Shown here: piece by piece, positions 22,136 to 26,047 of the stretch | How the letters are laid out: every line of letters starts with the position of its first letter | Numbering within the stretch: the stretch's first letter is position 1 | NCBI GenBank assembly: GCA_023395465.1 | Contig: JAEWZE010000011.1 | Location: 1 to 26,047, forward strand | Direction: 5' to 3' | DNA length: 26,047 nt | DNA from: Pseudomonadota bacterium | GTDB lineage: Bacteria > Pseudomonadota > Gammaproteobacteria > Xanthomonadales > Xanthomonadaceae | The notes under the pieces: generated by a model | What the model saw: only the letters and a program-made list of their open reading frames with translations | Told to the model about the DNA's origin: nothing | Database searches by the model: none | Translations under genes and position numbers: made by a program

Positions 22136-23458
22136 TCAGTCCTGCAGCGTCGGCGGGCGCGTGGAGCAGTGCGCCACGCAGCGCTCGATCTCGGCGAATC
22201 CGTCCAGCCCGTACCAGAACACCTTCCACTTGTCCTGCTTGAGGCAGCCGTCGGATTCGGCGTAGTAGAAGATGTTGATCTGGTTGTTGTGGCGCGAGCG
22301 CCAGAACAGCCGCGGCGTCTCCTCGCGCATGACGTTCCAGACCGCGCGCCCCAGGCCCTCGCCCTGGGCGTCGTCGAGTACCGCGAACTTGTCCAGGTAG
22401 GTGACCCCGCCACCGTCGGTCAGCACCACCGCGGCGCGGTAGTTCTCGCTGACGTAGGCGCGCAGCAGCGGCGTGCGTTCGAAGTAGTCCGGCACCAGGC
22501 GGCGGCCGAAGCTCGATTCGATCAGTTCGCGCAGGCGCTCGAGGTCGAACGCGTCCCAGCTGGTCCCGCGCAGCACCTTTTCGCCGCGCCGCACCAGGGT
22601 GCCCGAACCCTTGTGGGTGAACAGCTCCTTGGCCAGGTCGGCCGGACGCGTGATCGAGACCGAGGACTCCAGCGGCAGGTGGTCGAGCAGTTCCTTGATC
22701 TGCTGGATCTTCACCTTCATGCCGCCGTTGATCCACGGCTGCTGCATCAGGTGCTCGTACTCGCTGGACAGGTTGATCGAGTCGATCACGCTGCCCTCGG
22801 CATCAAGCAGGCCACCGGTGCCGGTGAGGAAGATGATCTTGTAGGGCTGCAGCACGCGCACCAGTTCGCTGGCGGCGAAGTCGGCGTTGATGTTGAGGAT
22901 CTGGCCGCCGGGGGTCTCGCCCAGGCTGGCGATCACCGGGATCGAGGTGGCCTGCAGGCTGGCTTCGATCGGCGCCAGGTTCACCCGGCGCACCTCGCCG
23001 ACCAGGCCATAGGTGGCCTGGTCGAGGTAGTCGGATTCGAACACGCCACCGGTGATCGAGGTGGCGCGCACGCCGTTCTGCTGCAGCGCCTCCACCAGCG
23101 CCAGGTTCGAGACCTGGAACACCCGGCGCACGATGGCCAGCGCCTCCGGCGAGGTCACGCGCAGGCCGTTGACGGTCTGCTTCTCGATCCCCGCGGCGGA
23201 CAGTTCGGCATCGAGTTGCGGACCGGCACCGTGCAGCACGATCGGGGTGAGCCCCACCTCCTGCAGGAACGCCAGCGACGAGGTCAGCGCCTCGAGGTCG
23301 TCGCGCAGCACCGCGCCGCCGACTTTCACCACGGCGAAGCGCTTGGCGTCGATCTGCGAGAAGCGCTTGAGGTACTGGCTGATCTCCTTCGCGCTGGCCA
23401 TGCTCGAGAGCAGGCGCACGATGGTCTGGCGGGTCTGGCGGTTGGCCTGGATGTTCAT
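22136..23458 (-). CDS. argB: Bifunctional N-acetylglutamate synthase-kinase
   Basis: 440 aa, well above the roughly 260-300 aa of a lone kinase. Residues about 1-290 are the amino-acid-kinase domain: FAVVKVGGAVL (41-51), VLHGAGPQLDAEL (74-86), LTGTGGLLDAEG (211-222) and WINGGMKVKI (242-251). Residues about 300-435 are the acetyltransferase domain seen in mammalian-type N-acetylglutamate synthases: VSENYRAAVVL, VTYLDKFAVLDDAQGEGLGRAVW (352-374) and LFWRSRHNNQINIFYY. In Xanthomonas campestris such a protein is known to perform both synthase and kinase reactions, the first two steps of arginine synthesis, with arginine as an allosteric inhibitor. Overlaps argE by ATGA; no separate argA is seen here. 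Confidence 0.95.
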   Translation of the reverse strand: MNIQANRQTRQTIVRLLSSMASAKEISQYLKRFSQIDAKRFAVVKVGGAVLRDDLEALTSSLAFLQEVGLTPIVLHGAGPQLDAELSAAGIEKQTVNGLRVTSPEALAIVRRVFQVSNLALVEALQQNGVRATSITGGVFESDYLDQATYGLVGEVRRVNLAPIEASLQATSIPVIASLGETPGGQILNINADFAASELVRVLQPYKIIFLTGTGGLLDAEGSVIDSINLSSEYEHLMQQPWINGGMKVKIQQIKELLDHLPLESSVSITRPADLAKELFTHKGSGTLVRRGEKVLRGTSWDAFDLERLRELIESSFGRRLVPDYFERTPLLRAYVSENYRAAVVLTDGGGVTYLDKFAVLDDAQGEGLGRAVWNVMREETPRLFWRSRHNNQINIFYYAESDGCLKQDKWKVFWYGLDGFAEIERCVAHCSTRPPTLQD

Positions 23459-24549
23459 GCGCTCAGGATGTCGCGGACGATGCCGCCGTAGCGTTGCAGT
23501 TGTTCGAGCGAGACCCACTCGTCGGCGGTATGCGCCTGGGCGATGTCGCCCGGGCCGAACACGAGTGCGGTCAGGCCGGCCTGGGAAAACAGCGAAGCCT
23601 CGGTCCAGAAGTCCACCGCGTTGCCGATCGGCAGGCCGAGCTCGTCGGCCAGGTCGCGCGCGGCCAAGCGGCGATCCTCCGCCGCGGCGACGTCGCCGGC
23701 CGGAAGCGAGGGTCCGCGGAACGTCTCTTCGTAGGCGTCCAGCCCTTCGGGCGCGGCGAAGCCGCGGAAGGCCGCGTGCAGCTGGTCGATGTCGTGCGAG
23801 GGCAGCGGCCGGAAGCCGAAGCGCAGCTCGGCCGCGGGCGCGATCACGTTGGCCTTGATCCCGCCGTCGATGCGGCCGATGTTGAAGCGCAGCCCGGTCA
23901 GCCCGCCGAAGCGGCGGTGCGATTCCATGCCGACGAAATCGAGCGCGCGGCTGCTCCAGCGCACCGCGTGGTGCACCGCGCTCGCATCCAGCGCGCCGGC
24001 GCCCGAGGCATGTCCGGCGCGGCCGCGGAAGGCCATGCGCACCGAACTGATGCCGCGATGCGCCAGCACCGCCTCGCACTGCGTCGGCTCGGCGACGACC
24101 ACATGGCCGAAGCCGTGGTCGGAAGCCAGGAAGGCGGCGACGCCACGTGCGTCGTTAGCCTCCTCGTCGCTGGTGAACAGGAAGGCGGCATCGCCCCGCG
24201 TCACCTGGGCGGCGGCGATCAGCCCGGCGGCCGCGCCCTTGATGTCGCAGGCGCCCAGGCCCGTCGCGCGCTCGCCGTCCACGCGCAGCACGTGCGGGTC
24301 GGCGCTCCAGTGCGGCGACGACGGAACCGTATCCAGGTGCACGTTGAACAGCCGCGTCGGGTTGCCGCGCACCGCGAACAGCGACACCGCGCCCGCGCCG
24401 TGGTCGACCACCTCCACGCGGAAGCCGGGCAGCTGCGCGCGCACGTAATCGAAGATGCCGCCGGTGCCGATCTCGCGCGGCGGATTGCGGGTGTCGAAGG
24501 ACACCAGCCGTTCCAGGTGCGCGAGGGTGGATTGGAGCAGGTCGTTCAT
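23455..24549 (-). CDS. argE: ArgE-type deacetylase, probably N-acetylcitrulline deacetylase
   Basis: 364 aa, M20 metallopeptidase family. Likely metal and catalytic residues: His71 and Asp73 in FNVHLDTVP, Asp102 in ACDIKG, Glu129 and Glu130 in SDEEA, Glu154 in VAEPTQ, and His340 near the C-terminus in AQAHTADEW. The dimerisation insert is about 165-280. In Xanthomonas the corresponding enzyme prefers N-acetylcitrulline, because carbamoylation occurs on acetylornithine; the fused argB and the neighbourhood suggest the same here, but sequence alone does not separate it from acetylornithine deacetylase. The ATG at 24549 is 138 bp after argG; the stop overlaps the argB start. It opens the tightly coupled argE-proB block. 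Confidence 0.92.
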   Translation of the reverse strand: MNDLLQSTLAHLERLVSFDTRNPPREIGTGGIFDYVRAQLPGFRVEVVDHGAGAVSLFAVRGNPTRLFNVHLDTVPSSPHWSADPHVLRVDGERATGLGACDIKGAAAGLIAAAQVTRGDAAFLFTSDEEANDARGVAAFLASDHGFGHVVVAEPTQCEAVLAHRGISSVRMAFRGRAGHASGAGALDASAVHHAVRWSSRALDFVGMESHRRFGGLTGLRFNIGRIDGGIKANVIAPAAELRFGFRPLPSHDIDQLHAAFRGFAAPEGLDAYEETFRGPSLPAGDVAAAEDRRLAARDLADELGLPIGNAVDFWTEASLFSQAGLTALVFGPGDIAQAHTADEWVSLEQLQRYGGIVRDILSA

Positions 24550-24687
24550 CGGATCGCTTCAGTCGGCCGCCGCGGCGGCGTGATCGGTGTCTGCCGGGCG
24601 CGTGCCGGCTCCGGGAGTCCGCCGGAAGGACGGCAGCCCGTCATGCCGGCACTGCGCGGATGGATGGCGACGGCTGCCGCGCTCACG

Positions 24688-25938
24688 TCAGCGGTTGACC
24701 TCGGCCCAGAGAGTGCTGCTCATTCCGAACAGCTTGATGAAGCCTTCCGCCTCCTCCACGCCCCAGTCGGCGGACTGGGCGTAGGTGGCGCCCTTCGAAT
24801 GCAGCAGGCGCGGCGACTTGACCGCCACGGCATCGACGCGGCCACCGCGGGTCTCAAGCACCACTTCGCCCTCGACCATTGCCTGCGACGACGCCAGGAA
24901 CGCTTCCAGGTCGGTCTTGAGCGGGTCGTGGTAGAAGCCCTCGTACACCAGCTCCACCCACTTGCGCGCGACCTCGGGCTTGAAGCGGTTCTGCTGCTTG
25001 GACAGCACCGCTTCCTCCAGCGCGCGGTGCGCGGCCAGCAGCGCGACCAGGCCCGGCGCTTCGTACACGATCCGGCCCTTGAGGCCGATCACCGTGTCGC
25101 CGGTATACATGCCCCGGCCCACGCCGTAGGGCGCGAACAGGCGGTTGAGCTTGGCCAGGATCTGCTCGCCCGGCAGGGTCTTGCCGTCGAGCTCCACCGC
25201 TTCGCCGCCGGCAAAGCGCAGGCTCACGGTAAGCGGCTCGACCGGCCATGCGCTGCGCGGCGCGCACCAGCCGCGCGCGCCCTCCCCCGGGGTCTCCCAC
25301 TGGTCGATCTCGCCGCCGGACATGGTCACGCCCAGCAGGTTCTCGTTGATGGTGTAGGCCTTCTGCTTGGCGCGCACGCCGAAGCCGCGCTCCTCCAGGT
25401 AGGCCTGCTCGTAGGCGCGGGTCTGGGTGTGTTCCTTCTGGATCTCGCGGATCGGCGCCACGATGCGGTAGCTGCCCTGGGCCTTGATCGCCAGGTCGAA
25501 GCGCACCTGGTCGTTGCCCATGCCGGTGCAGCCGTGGGCGATGGCGTTGGTGCCGAGTTCGGCCGCGCGCCCGAGCGCGGCGTCGACGATCAGGTAGCGG
25601 TCCGAGACCAGCAGCGGGTACTGGCCCTGGTAGCCCTCGCCGGCCCAGACGAACGGCTTGACGAAACCTTTCCAGATGGCGGGGCCGCCGTCGACGGTGA
25701 CGTGGCTGGCCACGCCCAGCTCGGCTGCGCGCTTCTCGATGAAGGCGCGCTCGTCGGCGTCGACGCCGCCCGTGTCCGCGAACACCGTATGCACGGCCCA
25801 GCCGCGCTCCTGCAGGTAGGGCACGCAGAAACTGGTGTCGAGCCCGCCGGAGAAGGCGAGGACGATGTCGCGGCTTTCAGCCGCCACGGGATTCGGGATT
25901 CGGGATTCGGGATTCGGGGAAGCGGAGTGCTGGGACAT
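24688..25938 (-). CDS. argG: Argininosuccinate synthase
   Basis: 416 aa. It joins citrulline and aspartate with ATP to form argininosuccinate. The nucleotide loop is LAFSGGLDTS (27-36), followed by TVFADTGGVDADERAF, HGCTGMGNDQVRFD and AYTINENLLGVTMSGGEIDQWE. The usual protein is about 400 aa; the excess is an N-terminal SPNPESRIPNPV stretch encoded by a tandem heptamer. The fold-like sequence begins at RDIVLAF, so GTG at 25887, which would give 399 aa, is an alternative start. No convincing ribosome site is seen before either. It leads the arginine cluster, and 138 bp separate it from argE. The leader up to the window edge (25939-26047) holds a second, inverted heptamer group. Confidence 0.95.
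   Translation of the reverse strand: MSQHSASPNPESRIPNPVAAESRDIVLAFSGGLDTSFCVPYLQERGWAVHTVFADTGGVDADERAFIEKRAAELGVASHVTVDGGPAIWKGFVKPFVWAGEGYQGQYPLLVSDRYLIVDAALGRAAELGTNAIAHGCTGMGNDQVRFDLAIKAQGSYRIVAPIREIQKEHTQTRAYEQAYLEERGFGVRAKQKAYTINENLLGVTMSGGEIDQWETPGEGARGWCAPRSAWPVEPLTVSLRFAGGEAVELDGKTLPGEQILAKLNRLFAPYGVGRGMYTGDTVIGLKGRIVYEAPGLVALLAAHRALEEAVLSKQQNRFKPEVARKWVELVYEGFYHDPLKTDLEAFLASSQAMVEGEVVLETRGGRVDAVAVKSPRLLHSKGATYAQSADWGVEEAEGFIKLFGMSSTLWAEVNR
25887..25918. repeat. Tandem heptamer ATTCGGG, about 4.6 copies
   Basis: Four exact ATTCGGG units (25891-25918) follow a partial CGGG (25887-25890). The array is translated as part of the argG N-terminus, and its left edge touches the GTG that could be an alternative start. 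Heptamers of this kind are, as I recall, scattered in intergenic DNA of Xanthomonadaceae. Confidence 0.9.
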
Positions 25939-25993
25939 GGGGGAGTCTCTGGACGATTGGATGAAAGCGTGGGCAGGATCGGGGCGGCGCTTA

Positions 25994-26024
25994 CGAATCC
26001 CTCATCCCCGATCCCGAATCCCCG
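25994..26024. repeat. Inverted, degenerate heptamer group upstream of argG
   Basis: CGAATCC, then CCCCGATCCCGAATCCCCG, is the reverse complement pattern of the array at 25887-25918; ATCCCGAATCCC (26011-26022) matches it for 12 bases. The two groups flank the argG start codon and leader, about 92 bp apart, and could pair in RNA or single-stranded DNA. Confidence 0.7.
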
Positions 26025-26047
26025 CGGTGATGGCCACGCGCCAGCGC

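Noticed and set aside
22136..23458. The long argB as an assembly error joining two genes
   Set aside because: The kinase and acetyltransferase parts are in one uninterrupted frame, and such fusions are known in Xanthomonas.
24566..24579. GCCGCCGCGGCGGC palindrome between argG and argE as an operator or terminator
   Set aside because: It has no loop or T-run and is made only of G and C, so it is readily expected by chance in this DNA.
25887..25918. Heptamer array as a CRISPR-like repeat
   Set aside because: The units are 7 bp and directly adjacent with no spacers, so this is a simple tandem repeat.
26000..26047. End of an upstream gene read on the minus strand (ending AGIRDRG before TGA)
   Set aside because: Only about 14 codons are visible and the last ones are heptamer sequence; this is too little to claim a gene, although an argF-like gene could lie beyond the edge.

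Overview
The window is ordinary chromosomal DNA from a high-GC gammaproteobacterium, most likely Xanthomonadaceae (Lysobacter, Luteimonas or Xanthomonas relatives). I infer this from four things: the N-acetylglutamate kinase gene is fused to an acetylglutamate synthase domain; the gene order is argG-argE-argB/A-GNAT-argC-argH-yciI-proB-proA; tandem ATTCGGG heptamers lie at argG; and there is a TonB-like proline-rich membrane protein of a type I recall from this family. I see no tRNA, rRNA, CRISPR array, insertion sequence or prophage. Coding density is high and strand use is block-like.

Layout. (1) 1-1076, plus strand: the end of aguA (agmatine deiminase) and complete aguB (N-carbamoylputrescine amidase), which together convert agmatine to putrescine. 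(2) 1211-2911, plus: a TetR repressor and an alpha/beta hydrolase. Two near-identical 16-bp operators lie in front of them, and the second falls inside the longest reading of the hydrolase, so its start is doubtful. (3) 3114-4325, plus: a TraB/PrgY-type membrane protein with a TTG start. (4) 4498-12204, minus: an RND efflux operon of one lipoprotein membrane-fusion protein and two different permeases, with no outer-membrane channel gene. (5) 12511-13394, plus: two overlapping single-haem cytochromes c, one exported and one a lipoprotein, with a clear sigma-70-type promoter in front and an intrinsic terminator behind. (6) 13712-15982, minus: nfuA and the TonB-like protein. (7) 16109-16450, plus: phhB. 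(8) 16486-25938, minus: the arginine/proline supercluster, argG, argE, argB/A, a GNAT acetyltransferase, argC, argH, a YciI-like gene, proB and proA.

How the parts fit. From argE to proB each gene overlaps the next by 4 bases or is separated by at most 4 bases, so seven genes look like one translationally coupled unit. argG precedes it by 138 bp and proA follows after 101 bp. In Xanthomonas relatives this route uses a bifunctional synthase-kinase, acetylornithine transcarbamylase and an ArgE that acts on N-acetylcitrulline; the transcarbamylase gene is not in the window and may lie beyond its right end. The agu genes at the left end use the arginine breakdown product agmatine.

Nothing here looks like a wholly new system. 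The observations most worth following are the TetR operator pair, the unequal proton-relay residues of the two RND permeases, the tandem heptamer inside the 5' end of argG, the uncharacterised GNAT and YciI genes embedded in the arginine/proline unit, and the nfuA-linked TonB-like protein.
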